From contig NZ_VLLE01000004.1 of the NCBI RefSeq assembly GCF_007830055.1, forward strand, positions 737,217 to 801,216: a stretch of DNA of 64,000 nucleotides. The letters are read 5' to 3'. A program made the position numbers and the translations under genes. Origin of the DNA: Lacibacter cauensis. GTDB taxonomy: Bacteria; Bacteroidota; Bacteroidia; Chitinophagales; Chitinophagaceae. The notes under the pieces were generated by a model. The model did not search any database. It worked only from the letters and a program-made list of their open reading frames with translations, and was not told the origin of the DNA. Positions 41,547 to 51,000 of this stretch are shown here, piece by piece (the first letter of the stretch is position 1; each line of letters opens with the position of its first letter).

Positions 41547-41933
41547 TTAAATGTTATTTACAAATCGTTTAATTCCATCTTTTATCAAAGGAGAATTAAA
41601 GTTTACAAGAAATCCTAATCGTTTATTAGCAAGTTTAAGGTAAGAAATGATTTGTGCTTCATAAACAGGATGCATGATTTCACTGCTTTTTATTTCCAAA
41701 ACAATTTCATCTTCCACTAAAATATCAATTGCATAGCTTTTACCGGTATCAAACCCCTTATAAAATAATTTTACAGGAACCTGATTAAGCGCTTTTATTT
41801 GTCTTAGTTCAAACTCTTTCAGCAAAGCAAATTCATATACAGATTCAAGTAAACCAGGACCAATTGTAACATGTACCTGATAACAAGCATCTACAATAAT
41901 TTTTGAAAGTTCATTTAGACGGTCTGTATTCAT
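41547..41933 (-). CDS. GxxExxY protein
   Basis: A 128-residue protein of the GxxExxY family, named for the motif seen here as GPGLLESVYEFAL. Other conserved parts are VPVKLFYKGFD, YAIDILVEDEIVLEIKSSE and SYLKLANKRLGFLVNF. The D-E-x-K pattern (DILVEDEIVLEIK) resembles a PD-(D/E)xK nuclease core, but activity has not been shown for the family to my knowledge. It sits inside inverted repeats that touch both neighbouring genes, as an insert between the FAH and flavin reductase genes. Confidence 0.9.
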   Translation of the reverse strand: MNTDRLNELSKIIVDACYQVHVTIGPGLLESVYEFALLKEFELRQIKALNQVPVKLFYKGFDTGKSYAIDILVEDEIVLEIKSSEIMHPVYEAQIISYLKLANKRLGFLVNFNSPLIKDGIKRFVNNI

Positions 41934-41935
41934 TT

Positions 41936-41961
41936 CTTTGCGACTTTGTGTCTTAGCGGTT
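41936..41961 (-). repeat. Right inverted repeat of the GxxExxY cassette
   Basis: Inverted partner of 41519-41544 (reads AACCGCTAAGACACAAAG on the minus strand). It begins 2 bp upstream of the GxxExxY start codon and overlaps the stop codon of the FAH gene at 41960-41962. Confidence 0.65.
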
Positions 41962-42967
41962 AACCTTTCTTCCTTCCCAAAATTGAAAAATCATCCTCGT
42001 CTCTCACCATCGTATTACTTAATCTCCCAAGTCCATCAATTTCCATTTCAACGATATCGCCCTCCTGCAACCACTGTTCCTGGTAATTCGGATCGTTGAG
42101 TTTGCCGGTGCCGTTGAGTTCGAGGAAACAACCGGTACCAACAGTGCCGCTGCCAATTACATCACCAGGATAAAGATCCACACCATAACTCGCCCGTTCA
42201 ATGATCTCTGCAAAGGTCCAGTCCATTTGTGCCACATTACCTGCACTTACTTGTTTGCCGTTTACCCAACACTTCATATTTAAGTTCCAGTTGAGGCCAA
42301 CGTGATTTTCTTTTGCCGGCACCACATATTGCTGCAGTTCATCGAGGGTAACCAACCATGGGCCAATCACTGTTGAAAAATCTTTTCCCTTCGCAGGACC
42401 AAGATTCAGCAACATCTCTTCCATCTGCAAACGGCGTGCACTCATATCGTTCATGATCATCAAGCCACCAATGTACTGATCGGCTTCTTCTGCACGAATG
42501 TTGCGGCCATGCTTGCAGATAACAATGGCCACCTCCAGTTCAAAGTCGAGCTTTTCAAAATGATCGGGCATGCAACGCACATCGCCCGGGCCTTGTATGC
42601 TGTGATGATTCGTAAAATAAAAAATGGGGTATTGATCAAACTCAGGAATCATTTCCACCTTACGGTTTCTCCTGGCAGCTTCCACATGCTGACGGAACGC
42701 ATATCCATCTCTGCAGCTGGCAGGCATGGGCACGGGAGCCAGTAACTGTAAGTCTTCAATACGCTGTGCACTGCCCGGCATCAATCTTCCTTCCTGTACT
42801 GCTTTCACACTTGCATTGGCCAAGGCAATATATTCATCCCAATACTGCAAAAACATATTCATACTGGTGGGCAAATCGGGATGGAGTGTATCCATGTCGT
42901 ACACGAGTCCATCGTGTAACACCGCTAACTGTTCGTGTTCGTCTTTTAAGTAAGAGATTAGTTTCAT
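41960..42967 (-). CDS. Fumarylacetoacetate hydrolase family protein
   Basis: A 335-residue enzyme of the FAH superfamily, which hydrolyses or isomerises beta-diketones in aromatic amino acid and related breakdown routes. The metal-binding pattern is visible as DFELEVAIVICKHGR (E-x-E) and the following GLMIMNDMSARRLQ, with the C-terminal DVIGSGTVGTGCFLE. The N-terminal domain (residues 1-95) matches FAH-like proteins of about 330 residues. The first codons of the frame lie upstream of the MKLISYL start used here. The flavin reductase follows after the inserted GxxExxY gene. Confidence 0.88.
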   Translation of the reverse strand: MKLISYLKDEHEQLAVLHDGLVYDMDTLHPDLPTSMNMFLQYWDEYIALANASVKAVQEGRLMPGSAQRIEDLQLLAPVPMPASCRDGYAFRQHVEAARRNRKVEMIPEFDQYPIFYFTNHHSIQGPGDVRCMPDHFEKLDFELEVAIVICKHGRNIRAEEADQYIGGLMIMNDMSARRLQMEEMLLNLGPAKGKDFSTVIGPWLVTLDELQQYVVPAKENHVGLNWNLNMKCWVNGKQVSAGNVAQMDWTFAEIIERASYGVDLYPGDVIGSGTVGTGCFLELNGTGKLNDPNYQEQWLQEGDIVEMEIDGLGRLSNTMVRDEDDFSILGRKKG

Positions 42968-43030
42968 GCAAGTCAATTTTTTTGAAGAAAGCCAAAGGTA
43001 GAGAATCTCATTTCACTTTAATGTTTCAAT

Positions 43031-43038
43031 TACTTTTG
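43031..43038 (+). promoter_or_regulatory. Mur ligase promoter (TACTTTTG), near-leaderless
   Basis: Exact TAnnTTTG ending 6 bases before the ATG at 43045. The upstream in-frame ATG at 43021 precedes the element and is not used. Confidence 0.55.
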
Positions 43039-43044
43039 CTGTGT

Positions 43045-44448
43045 ATGATTACTTCTATCAACGACTTCAACAACGTTTTTTTTATTGGTGTTGCCGGTAC
43101 GGGCATGAGTGCGATTGCACAGTATTTAAAAGGCATTGGTAAAGATGTGAGTGGCAGCGACCGTTACTTTCATCCCGGCCAACCCAACGAAACAAAAGAA
43201 AAACTCGAAGCAGAAGGCATTCGTTGTTTTTTGCAGAACGGCGAAGGCATTACCAATGAAACAGATTTAGTTGTAGTATCAACAGCTGTGGAAGATACGG
43301 TTGAAGAAGTGATCAAAGCCAAACAACTGAATATCCCCATCATCAAGCGTGCAGAACTGTTGGCAGTCATTGCAAGAAGTAAAAAGACCATTGCGGTGGG
43401 TGGCACCAGTGGTAAAAGCACCACCAGTGCTATGCTGTTCGATATACTGCAGCATGCAGGTATGCAACCAAGTATCATCAGCGGTGCAGGCCTCACCAGT
43501 ATTATCAAAGAGGGAAAGATCGGCAATGCAAAAGTGGGCAGCGGCGATTGGCTGGTAATTGAAGCCGATGAAAGCGATGGCAGCATTGTGAACTATACAC
43601 CAGAAGTAGGTTTGCTCCTCAACATCGATAAAGACCATAAAGAAATTGATGTGCTGATGGATGTATTCGATCAGTTTAAAAAGAACACTTCACAATTCTT
43701 TGTCGTGAACCAATCGCATGCGCTGGCAAAAAAACTTTCAGCGAATCCTGCACATAATTTTTCTGTTGATGCAGGTGATGATGCAGCTTTTCATGCCAGC
43801 AATTTCCATCAACATGGTTTTTCCATTTCATTTGACATTGAGCACGAAGTCTTGAGCGAAGTCGAAAGGTCACCATTTACCATTCACGCCGTAGGCCGCC
43901 ACAACATGGAAAACGCCCTCGCCGCAGCAACAGTTGCCAACCTCATTGGCGTTCCGTTAAGCACTGCAGCCGAAGCATTGAAAAATTATGAAGGCATTTA
44001 TCGCCGTCACCAGATTATTGGGCAAAAGAACAATGTATGGCTCATTGATGATTATGCCCATAACCCGGCAAAATGTGCAGCGAGTATTGAAGCCTGTCAG
44101 CCCATTGCCAAAAAAGTAATTGCCTGGTTTCAGCCGCATGGCTACGGACCAACCAAATTTCTTCGCCACGATTTTGTAGAAGAGATCAGCAGAGCGCTTC
44201 GTCCGCAGGATGAAATATGGATGAGCGAAATTTTTTATGCCGGTGGTACTGCAGTGAAAGATATTTCTGCCAATGATCTCATTACTGATCTCAAAGCAAA
44301 AGGTGTAGATGCTTTTTTTGTAGAAAACAGAAACGAGCTGGTTGAAAGCATGCGTCCGCATTTCACAGAAGACTGTGTACTGCTGCTCATGGGCGCCCGT
44401 GACCCTTCGTTGGAGCTGTTTGCAAAAACAGTGTGGGAGCAATTGTAA
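43045..44448 (+). CDS. Mur ligase family protein (MurC/Mpl-like)
   Basis: A 467-residue ATP-dependent ligase of the MurC/Mpl group, which join UDP-MurNAc to an amino acid or a recycled peptide. The N-terminal Rossmann part (NVFFIGVAGTGMSAIAQYL), the ATP loop and the C-terminal domain (WLIDDYAHNPAKCAASIEA, GARDPSLELFA) are present. The P-loop reads GGTSGKSTTS, where typical MurC and Mpl have GTHGKT. A run of about 10 residues (around 268-277, VLSEVERSPF) is encoded by a dispersed repeat inserted in frame. No mur cluster is nearby, which favours peptidoglycan recycling over de novo synthesis. Confidence 0.88.
   Translation: MITSINDFNNVFFIGVAGTGMSAIAQYLKGIGKDVSGSDRYFHPGQPNETKEKLEAEGIRCFLQNGEGITNETDLVVVSTAVEDTVEEVIKAKQLNIPIIKRAELLAVIARSKKTIAVGGTSGKSTTSAMLFDILQHAGMQPSIISGAGLTSIIKEGKIGNAKVGSGDWLVIEADESDGSIVNYTPEVGLLLNIDKDHKEIDVLMDVFDQFKKNTSQFFVVNQSHALAKKLSANPAHNFSVDAGDDAAFHASNFHQHGFSISFDIEHEVLSEVERSPFTIHAVGRHNMENALAAATVANLIGVPLSTAAEALKNYEGIYRRHQIIGQKNNVWLIDDYAHNPAKCAASIEACQPIAKKVIAWFQPHGYGPTKFLRHDFVEEISRALRPQDEIWMSEIFYAGGTAVKDISANDLITDLKAKGVDAFFVENRNELVESMRPHFTEDCVLLLMGARDPSLELFAKTVWEQL
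43849..43869 (+). repeat. Dispersed repeat fragment inside the Mur ligase gene
   Basis: The sequence CTTGAGCGAAGTCGAAAGG matches the TTCGACNNNGCTCAAG-type short repeats seen between genes (for example CTTTCGACAAGCTCAAGA at 54766-54783). Here it is read in frame and encodes LSEVER. Confidence 0.6.
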
Positions 44449-44777
44449 GGATTGTTCGCTTTGCTTACAATGTTCAACACAGCGATTAAGAGATACGGAG
44501 AACGCAGCGTTTAAAGGAGTCAGGACTAGGGTTCCGATAGCTATCGGGATCAGAGTTTTATCTTTTGCACCATCCCATGTTTCCTTGCTGCCTTTCTTCT
44601 TGGTTTTTGTTTTTTGGTCATTGGGATTTTTCTTGTGCCTTGAACCTTGTGCCTTAACTCTTGTGCCTTCTTCCTGGATTTTAGTTTTTGTGACTTGAAT
44701 TTTTCTTCTGTCTTCCTCTTTTTAACCGCATCTGACCAATATCAGCTTTCGTTCGAGCACTGTTAACCGAATTGGCC
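44449..44777. repeat. Repeat-rich gap after the Mur ligase
   Basis: Holds an inverted copy of the ATTGTAAGCAAAGCGAACAAT unit (about 44452-44473), a perfect 14-bp palindrome CCGATAGCTATCGG (44534-44547) and degenerate tandem TTGTGCCTT stretches (about 44630-44675). No gene is seen. Confidence 0.55.
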
Positions 44778-44785
44778 TAAATTTG
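44778..44785 (+). promoter_or_regulatory. Promoter of cupin/JmjC gene (TAAATTTG)
   Basis: Exact TAnnTTTG, 35 bp before the ATG at 44821. The open frame's first codon (44785) lies inside it, so that start is rejected. Confidence 0.55.
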
Positions 44786-44820
44786 TGCCGCTTACAAAGC
44801 GTTTTGTAAAACAGGCAAAC

Positions 44821-45711
44821 ATGAAGATGAATATCGATACGCCAATTCCTATCGTCGATGGCACAACCATCACCCGTAAAGAGTTTACTGAAAAATATTT
44901 AAAGCCGCAGAAACCGGTTATTCTGCGTGGTTTGTGGAAACAATATCCTGCTTACGAAAAGTGGACCATGGATTATTTCAAACAATCCATGGGCGATATT
45001 AAAGTAAAACTGTTCAGCACCAAGCAAGCTAACCCCAGCGAAACGCTGAGTGTGGCACATGCCGAAATGAAGTTCAACGAATACCTGGAGTTGATTGAAA
45101 AAGAACCAACCGATCTGCGTTTGTTTTTATTCCCTGTGTTCAAACACAAACCCGAACTGCTGAAGGATTTTGGTTATCCCAACATCACCGGCCGTTATAT
45201 TAAAATTCCGTTCATGTTCTTTGGTCCGAAACATTCGGTAACCCGTATGCACATGGATATTGATATGAGCAATGTGTTTTTAACGCAATTTGCAGGCAAG
45301 CGTCGTGTGGTGTTGTTTCCTCCCGATCAAAGCGACTTCTTATACCGTTTGCCGTTTAACGTACACGGTTTGGTAGATATTGATAAGCCCGATTTCGAAA
45401 CCTATCCCGCCATGCAGTATGCAAAAGGCTGTACAGGTATATTGGAATACGGCGATACGTTGTACATGCCAAGCGGTTACTGGCACCACATTGAATATGC
45501 GGAAGGTGGTTTTGGCTTATCGGTACGCACCATTGGTGCAAGTGTGGGTACCATCTTAACCGGGTTATGGAATGTAAGTATCCAGCGTAAGTTTGATGAT
45601 ATTATGTTCAAGATCCGTGGACAAAAATGGTTCAACTACAAAAAGCAACTTGCCTTTAAACGTGCAGAAAAGGCGATGCAACGGGTAAAAGAAAATGCAG
45701 TGTTGCAATAA
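44821..45711 (+). CDS. Cupin-like JmjC domain protein
   Basis: A 296-residue 2-oxoglutarate/iron-type oxygenase fold (Cupin_8/JmjC). The iron site is visible as HMDID (first His and Asp) with the second His in YWHHIEYAEGG. Other family landmarks are PVILRGLWKQYPAYEKW near the N terminus and GDTLYMPSGYWHH. Bacterial members hydroxylate proteins or small molecules; the target is unknown here. It has its own promoter and terminator, so no operon partner is indicated. Confidence 0.9.
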   Translation: MKMNIDTPIPIVDGTTITRKEFTEKYLKPQKPVILRGLWKQYPAYEKWTMDYFKQSMGDIKVKLFSTKQANPSETLSVAHAEMKFNEYLELIEKEPTDLRLFLFPVFKHKPELLKDFGYPNITGRYIKIPFMFFGPKHSVTRMHMDIDMSNVFLTQFAGKRRVVLFPPDQSDFLYRLPFNVHGLVDIDKPDFETYPAMQYAKGCTGILEYGDTLYMPSGYWHHIEYAEGGFGLSVRTIGASVGTILTGLWNVSIQRKFDDIMFKIRGQKWFNYKKQLAFKRAEKAMQRVKENAVLQ

Positions 45712-45731
45712 TTAAATTTAAATTTCTCCGC

Positions 45732-45760
45732 AAAGGTTGTCTAACGACAACCTTTTCTTT
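45732..45760 (+). terminator. Terminator after the cupin/JmjC gene
   Basis: A 10-bp perfect stem AAAGGTTGTC with a 4-base loop and a T-rich tail, 20 bp after the stop. Confidence 0.85.
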
Positions 45761-45821
45761 TTAACCGGATTTAAACTCTGCAACAATACCCTATTTTAGT
45801 ATCGCACAAACCATTTTGCTC

Positions 45822-47321
45822 ATGCCTCGTTACAACAAAATCATACCGCTAACCAACCACGTTACCGACAACATTCTAGCCATTTGTTACAGTTGCTTTC
45901 AGCAATTAGGCTGGAACATCCGCTATGCAACAGAAGATCGTCTTGTTGCTTTTACGCCCTCATCTGCCTTTTCCAAAAGCATGGAAGTGGTAGCTGCTGT
46001 TACACCGGAAGGATTACAGATTTCAAGTGAAATGATTCATGATGAAATGCTGGACCTTGGGAAGAAAAACAAAAAGAATGTAGACCGTTTCTTAGAAGTA
46101 TATGCGCAAACAGAGTCGTCTCTTCTTCCCGAAACCATTAAAGCAAACAAGCAGGCGATACAGCAACTGGCTGCGGAAACACTTGTTGCTGCAGAACAGG
46201 AAATAAAAGATCTGAATGAGTTGGATGAAGCCATGAACCTCAGCTCGGGAACAGCCTCTGTTACCTATGCGCTTATTGCAATAAACGTTGTTGTATTCAT
46301 ACTGATGGCTATACAAGGTGCCGGTATTTTTGATGCTAACGGGCTTGTACACATCAGGTGGGGAAGCAACTTCGGACCACTTACGCAGAGCGGCGATTGG
46401 TGGCGTTTGTTTACTGCCATGTTCATTCATTTTGGTATAATTCACCTGGCATTAAACATGTATGCACTCTTTTCTATTGCCAACTACCTTGAGCCGATGC
46501 TTGGTAAGGTTCGTTATACAATTGCCTATTTGTGTAGCGGCGTCCTTGCAAGCCTTGTAAGTTTATGGTGGCATAGTACTCCTGCAAACAGTGCAGGTGC
46601 TTCTGGTGCTGTATTTGGGATGTATGGTGTGTTTCTTGCTTTGCTCACCACCAGTCTTATTCCTAAAAAAGTAAGAGGCCCTTTGCTGCAAAGCATCGTC
46701 ATTTTTGTAATCTACAATCTTGCTTATGGTTTGAAGGGCGGTATTGATAATGCTGCACATATTGGCGGATTGATAAGCGGCATGGGTATTGGCTACTTGT
46801 TTGCGTTTGCTATTAAAAAAGAAAAGCAGGGACAAAAAACTACATGGGTTGTGCCTGTTGTTGTGGCTGTAAGTATTGTAGTTTGTGGCTATTATCTTCA
46901 ACAAAATCCTTCTTCGCAGGAAGAACGAAAAGCCGTTTTGAGTGAATTAAGCAATGCAGGCTATCCCGACAGCGATCGGTTCAACGAATTATACAACCAG
47001 TTTGTGAGTTTGCAAGACGAGGCTTTACAGGGTTACAATCAATCTGGCGAAAATCCGGCATTATTAGCTGATCAATTACAGGAAAAATCAGCACCAAAAT
47101 GGAATGAAGCCGATACTGTTGCCGACAAAATGCTAAAGCTCAATGTAAGTGAAGAGCAAAAACAGAAAGCAGTGGTTGTTAAAAACTACATTGCATTACG
47201 CCGGAAAGAAATGGAACTTGAAATAAGGATGGTGAAAGAGCCGGCAAATGAAGCGGCAATTGCGAAAGAGCAAGTGCAGGTGCGGGTGGAAATTGAAAAG
47301 GAAGTTGCCAAGTTGAAATAA
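45822..47321 (+). CDS. Rhomboid family intramembrane serine protease
   Basis: A 499-residue protein. An N-terminal region of about 135 residues (coiled-coil or helical, not recognised) is followed by the six-helix rhomboid core with the catalytic pair S261 (GASGAVFGMYG) and H313 (AAHIGGLISG). HLALNMYALF gives the L1 motif. A C-terminal segment of about 140 polar residues follows. Rhomboids cleave membrane-anchored proteins within or near the membrane; the substrate is unknown. The first two codons of the open frame are dropped in favour of MPRYNK. Terminator follows directly. Confidence 0.9.
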   Translation: MPRYNKIIPLTNHVTDNILAICYSCFQQLGWNIRYATEDRLVAFTPSSAFSKSMEVVAAVTPEGLQISSEMIHDEMLDLGKKNKKNVDRFLEVYAQTESSLLPETIKANKQAIQQLAAETLVAAEQEIKDLNELDEAMNLSSGTASVTYALIAINVVVFILMAIQGAGIFDANGLVHIRWGSNFGPLTQSGDWWRLFTAMFIHFGIIHLALNMYALFSIANYLEPMLGKVRYTIAYLCSGVLASLVSLWWHSTPANSAGASGAVFGMYGVFLALLTTSLIPKKVRGPLLQSIVIFVIYNLAYGLKGGIDNAAHIGGLISGMGIGYLFAFAIKKEKQGQKTTWVVPVVVAVSIVVCGYYLQQNPSSQEERKAVLSELSNAGYPDSDRFNELYNQFVSLQDEALQGYNQSGENPALLADQLQEKSAPKWNEADTVADKMLKLNVSEEQKQKAVVVKNYIALRRKEMELEIRMVKEPANEAAIAKEQVQVRVEIEKEVAKLK

Positions 47322-47323
47322 CT

Positions 47324-47350
47324 AAAAAGGCGGCCAATGGCCGCCTTTTT
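47324..47350. terminator. Bidirectional terminator between rhomboid and the next gene
   Basis: A 12-bp perfect stem AAAAAGGCGGCC with loop AAT and T run, shared by the convergent genes ending at 47321 and 47354. Confidence 0.9.
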
Positions 47351-47353
47351 AGT

Positions 47354-47827
47354 TTAACCAATAAACTTTGCAGAAGCCCATTGTTCTTTTATTCGGTTTA
47401 GTTTAACCAGGTAAGGAATTAACAGCACCAACTCAAGTTTTAACAGCGAAAACGATACGTCTTCGCTTAAAAGCGGCTGAATATAACTTGTATAAACGCA
47501 GATTATAATACCGGCTATAGCATCAATCATAGCCAATTGTACAGCCCAGTCTTTCTCCTTGATGAAGCCAAACGAAACCACGCCCTTTGTTGCGAAAACA
47601 AGTACAAGCAGCAACCCTGTAAATGTAAACACCCTGTTTGTATCAAGTCCGTATATCGCAAGCTGTATTTCAAATCCTAAAATTGCCAAAACCAATAAAA
47701 CAGGAACAAAGAAACTGATCACAAGAAAGATCCACATAAAAATTTTGATCCACCATGGAAGAAGTTTGGATCGCTTAATTGATGTATTTCCGACAATTTC
47801 AGTAAGAATATCCTGCTGATGTTCCAT
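47354..47827 (-). CDS. Four-helix membrane protein of unknown function
   Basis: A 157-residue protein with four membrane helices (about residues 30-55, 62-82, 95-115 and 128-148). Polar N terminus MEHQQDILTEIVGNTSIKRSK precedes the first helix. It does not match a family that I recognise. The start at MEHQQ is preferred to the more upstream codons because it fits the membrane topology and the position of the caspase operon promoter region. It converges on the rhomboid gene and diverges from the caspase operon. Confidence 0.65.
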   Translation of the reverse strand: MEHQQDILTEIVGNTSIKRSKLLPWWIKIFMWIFLVISFFVPVLLVLAILGFEIQLAIYGLDTNRVFTFTGLLLVLVFATKGVVSFGFIKEKDWAVQLAMIDAIAGIIICVYTSYIQPLLSEDVSFSLLKLELVLLIPYLVKLNRIKEQWASAKFIG

Positions 47828-47963
47828 AGCGTTAAAAATAAAACAACCTGTTTGTTTTTGTACACATTGTATCACTATAAAACTAAAAAAATGTCGGGTT
47901 ACATTTGAAACAGTACATAAAAACCAACTAGCAGTTTTAAAACAACTCCGTAACCTTTTGCAA

Positions 47964-47996
47964 ATACCTACTTATGGGTATCGTTCGGTTAGGTAT
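47964..47996. promoter_or_regulatory. Palindromic site upstream of the caspase-RHS operon
   Basis: ATACCTA (47964-47970) and TAGGTAT (47990-47996) are perfect inverted halves with a 19-base spacer, which itself contains a half-similar GGGTAT. The site lies 20-50 bp upstream of the caspase start and just before a TAACTTTA -7-like element at 48003-48010. The binding protein is not known. Confidence 0.45.
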
Positions 47997-48016
47997 ATTA
48001 ATTAACTTTAAACACC

Positions 48017-51000
48017 ATGTACCGTCGCTTCTATCTATTTACCTCCCTGTTCTTTTTTTCACTGAGTACGCAGCAGCTGTTTGCACAGCAAAATGCAAAA
48101 GGCTCTGCCGAAGAAGAAGTAACTGTTGCCGGACAAAAAACAACGTATGCAGTTATTGTGGGTGTGTCTGAATACGATGCGCCACGTTTAAAGCTGAACG
48201 TAGCCGATAAGGATGCAGCCTTGTTTGCCCGCTTCTTACTCGAAACAAAAAAAGTAAACAAAGAAAATCTGCAACTCCTTCTCAACAAAAAAGCCAACAG
48301 TGCTGCAGTTAACGCTGCTATCCGTTCGTTACTGAGTAAGAAAATAAAAAACGGCGACGAAGTTATCGTCTATTTCTCCGGGCATGGCGATATTCAAAAA
48401 TCAAAAGACACCGCCAATGCAGGTGGTTATATCGGGTACCTGCTCTGCAGCGATGTAAATATTGAACGGGCCTACACCGGTGCACAGGGAACACTCAGTT
48501 TTAAAGACCTGAATGAAGTTGTAACCCAACTTTCGCAAAACAATATACAAGTAAGCATTGTGCTGGATGCCTGCCACAGCGGGCAAACGGTAAACGAAGA
48601 AGGCGCAAACCTGTTAAGCGAATCTGCTCTTACCTCTTTTCGCAATACCATCCGTTATTTAAGTTGTGGTGCAAATCAACGCTCATTTGAAAGCGAAAGC
48701 ATCGGGCATGGTTATTTCACTTTTTACCTTGTGAATGGAATGATGGGCGCAGCCGATAACAGCCCGCTCAACAATAAAATAAATGTGAACGAGCTGAACC
48801 TGTATGTGTACAACAACGTATACCAGGAATCGAAAGAGTTGCAGGAGCCAAACATTGGTGCATCAGCCGGCGGTAAAATAGTAATGACGGTTTCTCCCGA
48901 AATGAAACTGATTGCGTTCGACAGTCTTCGGGAAAATGCAATGAAGGAAATTAAAGAATCGAACAACGCTGCCAAATCAATTACAATTGAACCCAATCCA
49001 ACACTCACAACATTATCGGCATCGCAACAGGAGCAGCTCAGCAAATTAAATGCGCTTTTAAAAAAGCAAGTGCATAAAGAGGCGGTTGCTTTGTATGCTT
49101 CCTTTGTAAAACAACAACTGTTTCCTGCCGACTGGCTCCGTTTTATAAAACTGAAACTGGTACAGCAACTCTCCATCGATCCGCAACAGGCTGTTAATAC
49201 AGTGTTGTTGGGCAACAACAGTCAGCCACCAGCCGCTTACTTTAAAGCAGCTGCCGAAAAAAGTTCATTACTGTTATCTGTACTCGATACTGCCGATTAC
49301 GAACACAAGATCTATTACATCTATGCCCGTTACCTTGAAGCTTATTCTTACCTGCGTGGAAAAAATTACAAAATGTATCCTGTAGCAAAACGTTTATTAC
49401 ACGAAGCGCTTGTTGCCGAACCGGATGCTGCATTTGTGTTGCATGGCTTGGGGTTGGTTGCCGAATACCAGGACGATTTTCCGTTAGCAGAAAAATATTA
49501 CAGGCAAGCCATTGAACTTATTCCTACATGGACCTATCCGAGAAGCAGCCTTGGCAATGCATTACGCAGTCAGAACAGGTACACAGAAGCCATCAAAGTT
49601 TTTCAGGAAGTAATCAAGCTGGCACCTGCATTCAGCTGGCCGTATAATAATCTTGCCAATGTTTATCTCGATTTAAAACGATACAAAGAAGCTGAGCGGT
49701 TGTACAACTATTCTGTACAAATTGATTCGGTAGATGCCGCTACAGAATACAGCAACCTGGGACTTGTATTCAAAGACAGAGGTAACATCAAAAAAGCAGA
49801 AACGTTTTTTATAAAAGCCATCAATGCCGACAGCAACATGGTGTATGCCTATCATCATCTTGCAGAGTTGTACAAAACCATCAACGCCAAACAAACCAAT
49901 ACACTGCTTACGCTTTCGGTTAAACGGGAACCGTATTTTGCAGAAGGACTTACCGAATTGGCCGATTACTATCGTGAAGGACCGTTGCCGGAAGAATGGA
50001 AACTGGCCGACAGTTTATACGATGCAGCCATCAGCAACAACCCTTACAACACCTGGGCTTATGCAGGCAAAGCATGGGGCAAGGCACAAATGAAAGATAC
50101 TGCAGCAGCCATCCGCCTGTTTAAAGAAGCCATTCGTGTTAACCCGGATAAACCAACAGCTTATGGTTATTACGGAAGATATTTTCAGTTAACAAAGAAT
50201 TACAAACAATCGATTGAATGGTATAAGAAAAGTTTAGCGGTAAGTCCGTGGTATTGGTATGGCTACGAATGGATGCACGAAAGCTGGATGAAACTAAACA
50301 AGCCCGATAGTGCATTGGCGGTACTGCAGCAGGCCTTGCCTTATTTCGATGAAAACCCCGACCTCTACAACTTACTTGGTAACTATTACTACGCTAAAGG
50401 AAATTTTACAGCCGCAGCTGCAGAATATGCAAAAGCCTTAACAGCCGACAGCAGTTATGCGAACGCATATGGCAACCTTGCTTATACATCGCTTGAAATA
50501 AACGATTTTAAAAATGCTGTGCTGTATTTCAAAAAAGCCAACGCTAATGATCCGTTGCTGTTTTCCATTAAAGACATTTCGCTTGTGTTAATTGATAAAG
50601 CTGATAATCTTTTACTGGAGCAAAAGCAAAGCGATGCACTTACATTACTTTCATTTGCTGCCGGATTTATTCCTGCAACGCAACACGATTTTTATTTTAA
50701 GGCAACAGGTTTATACTACCTCAACGGCGAATACAAAAAAGCTGTACCGTTACTCGAACAGTTACTTAACCAACAGGAACTGCCGGTTGCTTATCGCTAC
50801 CGTTTTCTGCAACTGCTGGGTTGGTGCAAACTCGATGAAGGAAATTTTACAGAAGCGGCCCGGTTATTTGAAGCATCGTTCGCTCATTCAACCAACCCCT
50901 CCTATCTTGGTTTAGCTGCGGCTATGTATGCAGCTAACGAAAAGCAAAAAGCTGCGGCCTGGTTACAAAAAGAAAATCAAAACAATCCTAACTGGCAAAA

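Noticed and set aside
41547..41933. GxxExxY gene as a transposase
   Set aside because: The family motif and length do not fit any transposase, and the flanking repeats are imperfect and belong to a dispersed family. It is more likely cargo.
44534..44547. CCGATAGCTATCGG palindrome as an operator
   Set aside because: It lies far from any promoter within a repeat-rich gap. A dispersed short palindrome is the simpler reading.
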